Source: Paenibacillus sp. ACRRY (GTDB taxonomy: Bacteria > Bacillota > Bacilli > Paenibacillales > Paenibacillaceae). Taken from it: DNA of 64,000 nucleotides. Below are positions 36,635 to 44,945 of the stretch, piece by piece. The translations under genes and the position numbers were made by a program. The stretch's first letter is position 1; each line of letters starts with the position of its first letter. The notes beneath the pieces are model-generated. The model had not been told where the DNA came from, did no database searches, and was given only the letters and a program-made list of their open reading frames with translations. Where the stretch lies: contig NZ_JAKRNM010000002.1 of the NCBI RefSeq assembly GCF_022346995.1, positions 744,001 to 808,000 on the forward strand, in the 5' to 3' direction.

Positions 36635-36796
36635 GAAGAGTATGACTTATTCCTGTAAGATGACCACAAAATGACAAAAATAAGTTGTCGTAAAATGACA
36701 TTGATCACAGACAAATCAATTGATATGATGTCCATACCTATTAAACCAAGTTAATTAATCGGTTTTGTGTTTTATAAATGTAAGAATGAAACGATA

Positions 36797-36922
36797 ACGA
36801 AGGGGACAGACAAGACCTGGAGAAGCGAAGCCTACGTCTTTATCACTGGATTTTCCCTTGGAAAGGGAATTCCAAAGAAATCTGGGGATAAGAGGGAGCG
36901 AAAGGTTTTCTGTAACCGTAGT
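36797..36922 (+). repeat. Dispersed hairpin element, copy B
   Basis: Shares with copies A and C the blocks ACGAAGG, CTGGAGAAGCGAAGC, GGATTTTCCC, AATCTGGGGATAA and CGTAGTG in the same order. The central arms TTATCACTGGATTT and AAATCTGGGGATAA pair with two G-T wobbles and one A-G mismatch. The outer inverted ends seen in copies A and C are not clear here. Confidence 0.8.
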
Positions 36923-36975
36923 GGGAGAGTAACAATTCAGTAGTCCAATTTATCAACAGAGAGGAATGAACTTAT

Positions 36976-38178
36976 ATGAGTGAACACGAAGAACTGAAAT
37001 TCGGATGGTTTTTGCCAACGGCTGGAGACGGAAAATATGTTGGGGTCGCCCCTGAACGGGAGCCGAGCCTGGATTATTTGATACAGGTAGCACAATCGGC
37101 CGAAACGGCAGGATTTGAATTTGTATTGATCCCGACCGGTGGGGCATGTCTGGATGCTTGGGTCGTCGGTTCGGCAGTGATGAGTCATACTCAAACACTT
37201 CGTCCTCTGGTGGCCATTCGACCAGGCCTGGTTACACCGGTGCTCGCCGCACGGATGGGTGCTGCACTGGATCAGCTCTCTGGCGGACGTGCCATGATTA
37301 ATGTCGTGACAGGCAGCTCGGTCCGAGATTTGGAGGAACTGGGAGATCCGCTGGCGCATGCCCATGACGAACGTTATGTACGGGCGAGCGAGTATATGGA
37401 AGTGATGAAGCGTTCGTGGACACAGTCGACTGGACTCAATCTGACCGAGTTTGCTGGCAGTAGTTCCAAATCGAATGCGGAAGCATCCAGTAATGAGAAT
37501 CTGGAGTTTAATGGACAATATTACAACTTCAAAGGCCCTGTAGGCATGCCGGAAACGGTACAGAAGCCTTACCCGCCATTTTATCTGGGCGGAAGTTCAC
37601 CTATTGCCAAAAGAGTGGCTGTAGAGCATGCCGACACGTTCCTTATGTGGGGTGAACCGCACGACTGGATCCAGGAACAGATTGAGGAAATTGAAATGAT
37701 CCGCGAACAGGTGAAACAGGAAACAGGACAGGATCGCCAGCTGCGTTATGGGATGCGGGCACAGGTGCTCATTCGGGATACCGAGGAAGAAGCTTGGGCA
37801 GCAGCGTGGGAGATTATTAGCAAAGTTCCACCTGAAGCCATCGAAAAAGCAAAAGTGGCTTTCGCTGAGACTGACGCTACCAACCAGCGCAGACAGAATG
37901 AACTCCGTGAATTGTCCGAGAAACAGCAATTCGTTGTAGGGCCCAACTTGTGGACAGGTTTATCCGTTGTTCGTTCAGGCGGGGCAATCCTCATCGTCGG
38001 TACGGCAGAACAAGTTGCAGAGCGTCTGATGGAATACGCGGATCTCGGCGTAACCACATTCATATTGTCGGGGTATCCGCATCTGGAAGAAGCCGAAATA
38101 TTTGGCGATAAAGTGATGCCAATCATTCGCAGCAAGTGGAGTACGAGAAATGTGAAGCATCAGCTAAGCAACACTTAA
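36976..38178 (+). CDS. ssuD: FMNH2-dependent alkanesulfonate monooxygenase-like enzyme (SsuD family)
   Basis: Luciferase-like TIM-barrel enzyme that uses reduced flavin and O2 to split C-S bonds of organosulfonates, releasing sulfite. Family motifs are FGWFLPTAGDG, IPTGGACLDAWVV, RPGLVTPVLAARM, ALDQLSGGRAMINVVTGS, YPPFYLGGSS, GPNLWTGLSVVR and ILSGYPHLEEAE. Compared with E. coli SsuD it has an extra Ser/Asn-rich loop of about 20 residues at 152-176, near the expected mobile active-site loop. The gene stands 47 bases before a carbohydrate-type ABC transporter instead of the usual SsuABC taurine-type transporter. No flavin reductase is present in the window. ATG follows GAGAGGAA. Confidence 0.85.
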   Translation: MSEHEELKFGWFLPTAGDGKYVGVAPEREPSLDYLIQVAQSAETAGFEFVLIPTGGACLDAWVVGSAVMSHTQTLRPLVAIRPGLVTPVLAARMGAALDQLSGGRAMINVVTGSSVRDLEELGDPLAHAHDERYVRASEYMEVMKRSWTQSTGLNLTEFAGSSSKSNAEASSNENLEFNGQYYNFKGPVGMPETVQKPYPPFYLGGSSPIAKRVAVEHADTFLMWGEPHDWIQEQIEEIEMIREQVKQETGQDRQLRYGMRAQVLIRDTEEEAWAAAWEIISKVPPEAIEKAKVAFAETDATNQRRQNELRELSEKQQFVVGPNLWTGLSVVRSGGAILIVGTAEQVAERLMEYADLGVTTFILSGYPHLEEAEIFGDKVMPIIRSKWSTRNVKHQLSNT

Positions 38179-38225
38179 TTCAAATTATCATCTAATTCAT
38201 CATTACTCTTAGGAGGTCGTCTTTC

Positions 38226-39500
38226 ATGAGAAAAAATAAAAAATTCATCCTTCCCCTGGTCAGTATGCTGGTCTTGTCATTGCTGCTGTCCGCTTGTGGG
38301 GGCGGGGGTAACTCTGCAGCAGGCGATAACGGTGCCTCCGGTTCAGGCAAAGTCACCATCAGCTTCATGCACTGGCGCGGTGAAGATGCTGAAGCACTGA
38401 ACAAGACCATTGATGCATTTGAAAAGGAAAACCCGAACATTCATGTGGAGATGCAGACGCTTCCTTCTGACCAGTATCAATCCACAGTTCAATCCAAGAT
38501 CAGTGATGGTTCGGTAGGGGATGTATTTGCTTCCTTCCCGGGTGCACAATTCGATGCTTTTACCAAAGCCGGATTGTTCACGGACCTGACAGGATCATCT
38601 TTTCTCTCTGCCTATAACTCCAAGCTGATCGAGGCAGGCCAGCTGGATGGCAAGCAATATGCCATTCCGTATCAGCTCGTATACAACGATCCAATTTATA
38701 ATGTGAAGCTGTTTGAAAAATACGGTCTGACACCGCCGAAGGACTGGGACAGTTTTCTGGCGCTCTGCCAGACACTGAAAGACAACGGAATTATCCCGAT
38801 CGCATTTGCCGGAGCGGACATTGGTCCAGGGCAGTTCATGAACACCATGGTGATGAATAATGCACCAAGTGACGACATTTTTACCAAAGTGGAAGCAGGA
38901 GAGGCGAAACTCACAGATGAGTTCTGGGTAAAAACACTCACGCAAATGAAGGAACTGAACGATAAAGGCTACTTCCAGCAGGATGCACTGGGTACCAAGG
39001 ACCCGGCGGCGGGAGCGCTGTTCATTCAGGAGAAGGCAGCCATGCTTGCAAGTGGTTCCTATCAGCTGGCTCAGAACAAGCTGCAAAATCCGAATTTGGA
39101 GCAAAAGCTGCTTGCACCCATCACAGTAAGTGCAGATCAGGCAAAGTATGAAGGGGTTCATACCACGACGTTTATGCTTGCGGTAAACAGCAAGTCCAAA
39201 CATCCGGAAGAAGCCAAGAAGTTTATCGAGTTTCTGAGCAAACCCGAAGTGGCTGGGGAGTATGCCAACCAGACGGGTCAGAACGTAACTGTAAATGACG
39301 TGAAGTATGATTCTGCCGAACTTCAGGTTGCAGGGGAGTGGGCAAACAAAAAGACCGTGTTCCAGCCGCGGTTCACCATTCTGAATGGAGATAATCAGAA
39401 GGCTATCACCAACTCCATTCAGGCCGTGCTTAGCGGGACTTCCCCTGAAGAAGCCGCGCAGCAGGCACAAGCGATCATTGATCAGCATATCGGGAAATAA
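38226..39500 (+). CDS. Carbohydrate-type ABC transporter substrate-binding lipoprotein (family 1)
   Basis: Lipid-anchored solute-binding protein of the MalE-like family 1. The signal peptide ends in a lipobox, SLLLSACGGGG, with Cys at about residue 23. The mature part has the typical KVTISFMHWRGEDAEALNKT start, PSDQYQSTVQSKISDG and the hinge-region YQLVYNDPIYNVKLFEKYGL. Length 424 residues is normal. ATG 38226 follows AGGAGGT. It lies between the SsuD-like gene and two permease genes, so the substrate may be a sulfonated sugar or similar compound, but this is inference. No ATPase is encoded nearby. Confidence 0.92.
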   Translation: MRKNKKFILPLVSMLVLSLLLSACGGGGNSAAGDNGASGSGKVTISFMHWRGEDAEALNKTIDAFEKENPNIHVEMQTLPSDQYQSTVQSKISDGSVGDVFASFPGAQFDAFTKAGLFTDLTGSSFLSAYNSKLIEAGQLDGKQYAIPYQLVYNDPIYNVKLFEKYGLTPPKDWDSFLALCQTLKDNGIIPIAFAGADIGPGQFMNTMVMNNAPSDDIFTKVEAGEAKLTDEFWVKTLTQMKELNDKGYFQQDALGTKDPAAGALFIQEKAAMLASGSYQLAQNKLQNPNLEQKLLAPITVSADQAKYEGVHTTTFMLAVNSKSKHPEEAKKFIEFLSKPEVAGEYANQTGQNVTVNDVKYDSAELQVAGEWANKKTVFQPRFTILNGDNQKAITNSIQAVLSGTSPEEAAQQAQAIIDQHIGK

Positions 39501-39503
39501 GTC

Positions 39504-40376
39504 ATGAAGAATCGTATTCAGCTATCCCTGTTTCTGTTACCCGGGTTGCTGCTGTACGTGGGACTGTTCGTATTTCCTACATTGACGGGGCTGTTCTACT
39601 CCTTTACGGATTGGGACGGGGTATCCCCGTCGTATGCGTTTGTAGGGCTGGATAATTATAAAGACAGTCTCAGCAGCATCGTCTTTCGCAAGGCTTTTGG
39701 CAATAACGTTGAATTCATGCTCACGGTGGTTATTGCCCAAACCTTTATTTCACTTGTTTTGGCCTTACTGCTCGTCCGAAACACCAAAACGCGGATCGTG
39801 CTTCGCGCCCTGTATTTTCTCCCGGCCATTTTGTCCTCTGTATCGGTTGGACTGATCTGGGCTTTCATGTATGACCCATCCATTGGATTGATTAACTATG
39901 GATTGAACGGGGCAGGGATGGAGAGTCTTGCACGCAACTGGATCGGTGATCCCAAAATTGCAATCTACTCCATTGCAGCCGTACAGGTCTGGGCTCACGC
40001 CGGACAAATGATGATTGTGTTTATCGCAGGCTTGCAAGGCATTCCGGCTGAACTCTATGAGGCCGCTCGAATGGACGGCGGCAGCAAATGGCAGGTATTC
40101 CGTACGGTGACCTGGCCGCTGCTTGCCCCTTCGGCTACGATTGTCGTTGCCTATACAACGATCCAATCGTTTAAAGCTTTTGATCTTATTTTCACCATGA
40201 CGGACGGAGGTCCGAACTACGCGACTGAAATTTTGACGACGTATATTTATCATACCGCCTTTGGCAGCTATTCATTTGGCCTCGCTTCTGCGGGTTCAAT
40301 GATCTTCCTGGTTCTGCTGGCTTTGCTGACGTTTGTGCAGTTCAAGGCACTGCGTGCTGATCGGGTAAGCTATTGA
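39504..40376 (+). CDS. ABC transporter permease, MalF/UgpA-like
   Basis: A 290-residue inner-membrane permease with six predicted helices and the EAA loop ELYEAARMDGGSKWQVFRTVTWPLLAP, which docks the ATPase. It belongs to the carbohydrate uptake-1 permease class (sugar permease A). It starts 3 bases after the binding-protein stop, indicating translational coupling. A separate ATPase of the MsmX kind, shared by several sugar transporters in Firmicutes, would be expected to energise it from elsewhere in the genome. Confidence 0.92.
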   Translation: MKNRIQLSLFLLPGLLLYVGLFVFPTLTGLFYSFTDWDGVSPSYAFVGLDNYKDSLSSIVFRKAFGNNVEFMLTVVIAQTFISLVLALLLVRNTKTRIVLRALYFLPAILSSVSVGLIWAFMYDPSIGLINYGLNGAGMESLARNWIGDPKIAIYSIAAVQVWAHAGQMMIVFIAGLQGIPAELYEAARMDGGSKWQVFRTVTWPLLAPSATIVVAYTTIQSFKAFDLIFTMTDGGPNYATEILTTYIYHTAFGSYSFGLASAGSMIFLVLLALLTFVQFKALRADRVSY

Positions 40377-40416
40377 TGCCGGAACGTGCTCGCACAAGAG
40401 GCAGAAGGGAGTTCAC

Positions 40417-41232
40417 ATGTTTCTAAAATGGTTCAATCGCCTGATATTGTTGGTGTACGCGCTGCTGATTATCGTGCCGCTGTACTTCGTATTTGTATCC
40501 TCATTCAAAACAAGCAGCAATTTCTTCACCAGTCCATTCAGCTGGCCTGATCCGTTTACCTGGGATAACGTTACGGGCATGTTTCGCAATCAGCCGATGT
40601 GGCAATATTTCGGCAACAGTCTTGTCGTAACACTAGGTACGGTGGTGATTGAGCTGCTGCTGAGCAGCATGATTGCCTACGCCATTGTTCGCTGGGGCGG
40701 AAGTGTGGGTAAGATTGTGTTTGGGCTGTTTGTGGCTGGGCTTATTGTTCCTTCCCAGGTCAGCATGCTGCCGATCTACTCCCTTACACGTACGTTGGGA
40801 TGGTCGGACAGTCTGACGGGACTGATCGTTGTATCGGCCGCCATGCTGATGCCTGTCTCCGTATTCATGCTGACGGGTTTCATGCGCATGCTGAATGCCG
40901 AGATTCTGGAGGCGGGAAGCATGGATGGGGCAAGCGAGTGGCGGCTCTACACACGGATTGCGCTTCCGCTGGCTGCGCCTTCACTTGCAGCTACAGCTAC
41001 GTTCCTGCTTGTCATGGTTTGGAATGATCTGCTCATTCCGATGCTCATGCTCAGCAGCAAGTCCAAACTGACGTTACCGCTGGCACTTATGCAGTTCCGC
41101 GGGGAGTATGTGACGAACTATCCGATGATGCTGACAGGAGTACTGGTGACAGCCATTCCGATGATTGTGCTGTTCATTTTGCTCCAGCGTTATTTTGTTG
41201 CAGGTCTGACAGCGGGTTCACTCAAGGGGTGA
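40417..41232 (+). CDS. ABC transporter permease, MalG/UgpE-like
   Basis: A 271-residue permease with six helices and the EAA loop EILEAGSMDGASEWRLYTRIALPLAAPSL. The opening LILLVYALLIIVPLYFVFVSSFKTS and the TSPFSWPDPFTWDN segment are typical of MalG-type partners. It begins 40 bases after the MalF-like gene with GAAGGGAG upstream. Together with the binding protein it forms an uptake system lacking its own ATPase. It is the last gene of this operon before a new promoter for the NiaP-like gene. Confidence 0.92.
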   Translation: MFLKWFNRLILLVYALLIIVPLYFVFVSSFKTSSNFFTSPFSWPDPFTWDNVTGMFRNQPMWQYFGNSLVVTLGTVVIELLLSSMIAYAIVRWGGSVGKIVFGLFVAGLIVPSQVSMLPIYSLTRTLGWSDSLTGLIVVSAAMLMPVSVFMLTGFMRMLNAEILEAGSMDGASEWRLYTRIALPLAAPSLAATATFLLVMVWNDLLIPMLMLSSKSKLTLPLALMQFRGEYVTNYPMMLTGVLVTAIPMIVLFILLQRYFVAGLTAGSLKG

Positions 41233-41270
41233 GCTATTGGAAGGTGACGTGAAGAAGAGCGTATTTTTCA

Positions 41271-41331
41271 TTGATTTCTGGATCATTCTGCATAATAATG
41301 GTTTAGTGTCAGAATGACTACATAGAGATCA
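41271..41331 (+). promoter_or_regulatory. Candidate promoter and inverted repeat upstream of the NiaP-like gene
   Basis: TTGATT (41271-41276) with TAATAA (41293-41298) at 16-base spacing can act as -35/-10. Immediately downstream lies GTCA-GAA-TGAC inside TAGTGTCAGAATGACTACA, a possible operator. No binding protein can be assigned by eye. Confidence 0.4.
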
Positions 41332-41344
41332 AGGAGCTATCGTT

Positions 41345-42562
41345 ATGACTAAACTGGAAGTGTTGCGGAATCCCAAGCAGCGCAAGCTGCTGTTCAGTGC
41401 CGGGATGAGCTGGCTGTTTGATGCAATGGAAGTCGGCATGATTTCCTTCATCGTGGCAGCTCTTGCCAAGGAATGGAGCCTCAGTCCCGGACAAGTCGGT
41501 GTGCTGACCAGTATCAACTCCATCGGTATGGCGCTGGGTGCATTACTTGCGGGTGCACTCGCTGACCGTTTTGGCCGTAAGGCCATTTTGATGTGGACCC
41601 TGTTAATCTTCACGATTGCGAGCGGTTTGTCTGCACTGGCGACCGGCTTTGCCGTACTGTGCGTACTGCGCCTGGTTGCTGGAATTGGACTTGGTGGAGA
41701 GCTGCCTGTAGCCTCCACACTGGTATCAGAGTCCATGCCGACGGCAGAACGCGGCCGTGCCGTCGTGCTGCTGGAGAGTTTCTGGGCTGGAGGCTGGATT
41801 GTATCGGCACTCATTGCCAACTTTGTCATCCCGGAATACGGCTGGAGAATTGCATTTGCCATTGGTGCCGTTCCGGCATTCTACGCGCTGTATCTGCGAC
41901 GTGTCATTCAGGACCCGCCGCGTTACAAACAAAACAAAAGCATCCGGAAGACGACGTTCCGGGAGAAAGTGGCTGCTGTCTGGTCTGCTCCGCATCGCCG
42001 GACAACCATCATGCTCTGGATCTTGTGGTTTACGGTGATTTTCTCCTACTATGGCATGTTCCTGTGGCTGCCTTCCGTCGTGATGGCCAAAGGCTTCACC
42101 CTGGTCAAAAGCTTTCAGTACGTGCTGATTATGACCTTGGCACAGCTGCCAGGTTACTTTACAGCGGCTTATTTTATCGAGCGGTACGGACGCAAATTCG
42201 TCCTCGTTGTTTATCTTACACTGACGGCAGTGAGTGCGATTGCTTTTGGTTTGGCAACAACCGAAGCGGCGATTCTCACCGCAGGCATCTGTCTTTCTTT
42301 CTTCAATCTGGGGGCATGGGGCGGTCTGTACGCGTATAGTCCGGAATTGTATCCAGATTCGGTTCGTTCGACAGGTGTGGGTCTTGCTACATCGGTAGGC
42401 CGCATCGGGGGCGTCCTTGCTCCATTGATGGTCGGTATGCTGGTTCAGCGTGAGGTGGCCATCAGCCTGATTTTCACGATTTTCTTCGTGACGATCCTGA
42501 TTGGAGCAGCGGCTGTACTGTTCCTCGGCCGGGAAACGAAGGGTCAGGAACTGGCAGAGTAG
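41345..42562 (+). CDS. MFS transporter, NiaP/YceI-like
   Basis: A 405-residue 12-helix transporter closest in my reading to the niacin transporter NiaP (B. subtilis YceI). Shared features are the opening MSWLFDAMEVGMISFIVAAL, SINSIGMALGALLAGALADRFGRK, RLVAGIGLGGELPVASTLVSE and VVLLESFWAGGWIVSAL. The AAHS/sugar-porter loop motif ADRFGRK and the second-half RYGRK are intact. It probably takes up nicotinate or a related aromatic acid. It starts 112 bases after the ABC operon with its own promoter-like sequence and AAGGAG site, so it need not belong to the sulfonate cluster. Confidence 0.8.
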   Translation: MTKLEVLRNPKQRKLLFSAGMSWLFDAMEVGMISFIVAALAKEWSLSPGQVGVLTSINSIGMALGALLAGALADRFGRKAILMWTLLIFTIASGLSALATGFAVLCVLRLVAGIGLGGELPVASTLVSESMPTAERGRAVVLLESFWAGGWIVSALIANFVIPEYGWRIAFAIGAVPAFYALYLRRVIQDPPRYKQNKSIRKTTFREKVAAVWSAPHRRTTIMLWILWFTVIFSYYGMFLWLPSVVMAKGFTLVKSFQYVLIMTLAQLPGYFTAAYFIERYGRKFVLVVYLTLTAVSAIAFGLATTEAAILTAGICLSFFNLGAWGGLYAYSPELYPDSVRSTGVGLATSVGRIGGVLAPLMVGMLVQREVAISLIFTIFFVTILIGAAAVLFLGRETKGQELAE

Positions 42563-42649
42563 ATGTAAATAAATTCAAGCGCAACTTTTGTGCGGGTCTG
42601 CCTGCCTACGGAAATGGAGGCTGGACAAGCGGCATAAGGTTGATACAAG

Positions 42650-42693
42650 AAGAGGCATAGCCCTGATATGACCATGGGCTCATGCCTCTTTTT
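42650..42693 (+). terminator. Intrinsic terminator of the NiaP-like gene
   Basis: AAGAGGCATAGCCC (42650-42663) pairs with GGGCTCATGCCTCTT (42676-42690), one bulge, followed by a T5 run. Confidence 0.88.
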
Positions 42694-42842
42694 GCTATAT
42701 TCAAGGCCCTGTTTTTCATGCTCCATCGGTCCGATAGACGGCACTTTGGCGATATCCTATAATGACACTCGGGATGTCCATAAGGGAGGGTTCAGGGGAA
42801 GAAGTGGGGTCTGGACTCAGAATAATGGAGGTTAATTGAATC

Positions 42843-43673
42843 ATGAAAAATAATATTAAAATGGATCAAACGAATAAAATGTCTGAAAAGAATAAGGTGA
42901 GTGGAACGAAAAGTGCCAATGAACTGATCAGGGCCTATAGGTTAGAATTAAGCAAAATTGCCGGCAACATGGAACCGATCACGGTGAGTCGGGCAGTAAC
43001 TCATCGGAGGGGGAAAAAGGCTGGCAAAAGAGCAGGACGAGTCAGTTTACTACTCAGTGCCTTTGCGATTGCTCTTGGTCTCACGATGGCAGCTCCATCT
43101 GCGGGGGCACAGAAGCTGGAGCAGGGCGTTCAAAGTGAGCATGTGCTGCAATTGCAGGAACAATTACGCGATCTGGGATACTTCAAAGCCGGATTAACTG
43201 GATATTACGGTTCCATTACGAAAAGCTCTGTACGCAAATTTCAGCAGGCTCAGGGGCTGAGTGCGGATGGGATTGCAGGTCCGGTAACATTGAACAGGCT
43301 GAACAAAAAAGCCAAAGCTGAAGGTGAGACGCTGCGTCAGTTGGCGAAACTAATTCACGGGGAAGCGCGCGGGGAATCCTTTGAAGGACAGGTTGCTGTA
43401 GGGGCGGTCGTCTTGAATCGGGTGCATTCAAACGCCTTCCCGTCATCCATCCCGAAGGTGATTTTCCAGAAGGGGCAGTTCACTGCGATCGATGATGGTC
43501 AGTTCAATACAAAGCCGACAGCTACCTCTTATAAGGCAGCACGTAAAGCTTTGAATGGTGCTGATCCGACGAACGGTGCGCTCTATTATTACAATCCGAA
43601 GATCGCTACTTCGCTGTGGAGCAAAAGCAGGCCGACTCTTTTGACGATTGGGCAGCATGATTTTACGAGATGA
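42843..43673 (+). CDS. SleB-type cell-wall hydrolase with peptidoglycan-binding domain
   Basis: A 276-residue secreted hydrolase. A long basic N-region of about 60 residues precedes the signal segment VSLLLSAFAIALGLTMAAPSAGA. Then comes a PG_binding_1 domain (about 92-150; HVLQLQEQLRDLGYFKAG, GIAGPVTLNRL) and a Hydrolase_2/SleB catalytic domain (about 160-276) with LIHGEARGESFEGQVAVGAV and the catalytic Glu in HGEARGE. SleB cleaves muramic-delta-lactam cortex peptidoglycan during germination, and related proteins act in vegetative cells, so the stage is uncertain. The N-region is much longer than in a standard signal peptide. ATG follows GGAGGT. Confidence 0.88.
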   Translation: MKNNIKMDQTNKMSEKNKVSGTKSANELIRAYRLELSKIAGNMEPITVSRAVTHRRGKKAGKRAGRVSLLLSAFAIALGLTMAAPSAGAQKLEQGVQSEHVLQLQEQLRDLGYFKAGLTGYYGSITKSSVRKFQQAQGLSADGIAGPVTLNRLNKKAKAEGETLRQLAKLIHGEARGESFEGQVAVGAVVLNRVHSNAFPSSIPKVIFQKGQFTAIDDGQFNTKPTATSYKAARKALNGADPTNGALYYYNPKIATSLWSKSRPTLLTIGQHDFTR

Positions 43674-43725
43674 GACAGCTTGAGGCAGTAGCTAGAGCAA
43701 ATACATTTTCTTAATAAAAACAAGG

Positions 43726-43773
43726 AACCCCAGCTGTGTATTCTGCTCTTCTGCAGGTACGTGGCTGGGGTTT
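43726..43773 (+). terminator. Terminator-like hairpin after the SleB-type gene
   Basis: AACCCCAGC (43726-43734) pairs with GCTGGGGTT (43764-43772) over a 29-base loop; only three T follow. Possibly used from either strand. Confidence 0.55.
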
Positions 43774-43833
43774 AACAATGATGTTATCGCGGACAAATGA
43801 TATCTTGGCATTGAAGTAAATATGAGTTTGTTT

Positions 43834-44610
43834 TTATGGTTGGACCGTGAAAGGAATACTCAACGAAGTAGGCTCTACAATGGTCTCTCCGGTGTCATAG
43901 TCATAGATTCTGTTGAAAACCAATTCAATGGATTCCAGCTTGTCAGGGTCATCTGTGTATACGAAACCATAGCCCATATTATCCATGACTACGCCGTCAT
44001 ATTGATGATAAACATAAGGTTTCCTCATGAAATTACGATCTGCTGAGATGGGTTTACCTGTATTGGGATGAATGGAATTCAAACCGTAAAATCCGATATT
44101 TTGATCCGTTGTATTTTCTACACTGTAGATGATTTTGATATAAGTCATATCAGGACCGATATCTTCTTGATTCAGAATAGAAATGTTTTCTCGGGAATCC
44201 TCGGGAATCTCACGAGCCTCTAATAGTTGAACATCCATCATATGAATCGTTAATGGCCCGAATTCAATACTTTGTTTCAGAGGCACAGCTTTTAACAATT
44301 GGAGTTGTCCGCCGTAATCAAATGTGCCTGTATCTCCGGGTTCGGACAGAAGCGGAGATGGTACACTTTCAAAAAGCTTGTCCTGAAGATCGCTGGCAGC
44401 TTGTTCGAATTGATTATAATCTGGCTTAAGTCCTTTGTATGTTTCTTCAGCGCGGAAAGGCTTTACACCGGATTTTAGGACGAGTTCAGTGGAAGAAGTC
44501 TTTGGCTGTAAAGGGGGGATTTCGATTTCCAGTTGTGTAGATGTGGCATCATTGGAGCTGCCTGAACCGCCCAAAAGTGCGAGAGCGAGCAGTAAATGAA
44601 ATACAAACAT
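43834..44610 (-). CDS. Secreted protein of unknown function, lipobox-like signal with Ser
   Basis: A 258-residue exported protein. The hydrophobic N-terminus MFVFHLLLALALLGGSGSSND looks like a lipoprotein signal, except that the expected Cys after LLGG is Ser, so ordinary lipidation is not possible. The mature part is rich in acidic and aromatic residues. The segment YIKIIYSVENTTDQNIGFYG followed by NTGKPISADRN resembles DUF4352-like beta-sandwich domains. I cannot name a function. ATG 44610 is chosen with AAAGGG about 12 bases upstream; the GTG at 44622 overlaps that site. It is monocistronic, divergent from yaaA. Confidence 0.72.
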   Translation of the reverse strand: MFVFHLLLALALLGGSGSSNDATSTQLEIEIPPLQPKTSSTELVLKSGVKPFRAEETYKGLKPDYNQFEQAASDLQDKLFESVPSPLLSEPGDTGTFDYGGQLQLLKAVPLKQSIEFGPLTIHMMDVQLLEAREIPEDSRENISILNQEDIGPDMTYIKIIYSVENTTDQNIGFYGLNSIHPNTGKPISADRNFMRKPYVYHQYDGVVMDNMGYGFVYTDDPDKLESIELVFNRIYDYDTGETIVEPTSLSIPFTVQP

Positions 44611-44945
44611 AAAAAGCGGCACCCTTTCTCTTAGGAAAATAGCAATTCAAATATATCGTATATAATCATAACAAAACAGCTCATGGTGACCATGAGAATA
44701 TGGGCCCAACTTCAGCTAATAGTATATTGATAAGTCCTTTCTTTGGTCTAGTAGCAGGGGCCTATGCCAGACAAAGCGGGTTCGATCGATTGTTCATTTC
44801 GAAATGTATCCTAGACAACAGTCTGTTTATTCCAAGTTTTTCAAAGGTAAGAGAGGAAAATATGCTTCACCATTGGATTCACCTGTCCAATCCTGTACAA
44901 TGAATAACGATAAAAACAACGGTACATTAAGGATGGGTCAGCACG
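44611..44945. other. Divergent intergenic region with a 17-bp palindrome
   Basis: 335 bases between two divergent genes. CTCATGGTGACCATGAG (44680-44696) is a perfect 8-bp inverted repeat around one G, a candidate operator. AT-rich promoter-like sequence lies next to it (44650-44670). The short open frames here do not look like genes. Confidence 0.5.

Larger units (their letters stand above)
36542..36975. other. Divergent promoter region between the AraC and SsuD-like genes
   Basis: A 434-base region with no gene. It holds the AraC promoter on the - strand (36605-36634), an AT-rich stretch, and copy B of the dispersed hairpin element (36797-36922), which ends 53 bases before the SsuD-like start. 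Confidence 0.65.

Noticed and set aside
41345..42562. MFS gene as part of the sulfonate/ABC operon
   Set aside because: Its sequence is closest to NiaP-type carriers, it has its own promoter-like region and its own terminator.
44700..44903. 67-residue + strand frame between the unknown secreted protein gene and yaaA
   Set aside because: No ribosome binding site and no protein-like pattern; it covers a divergent promoter region.
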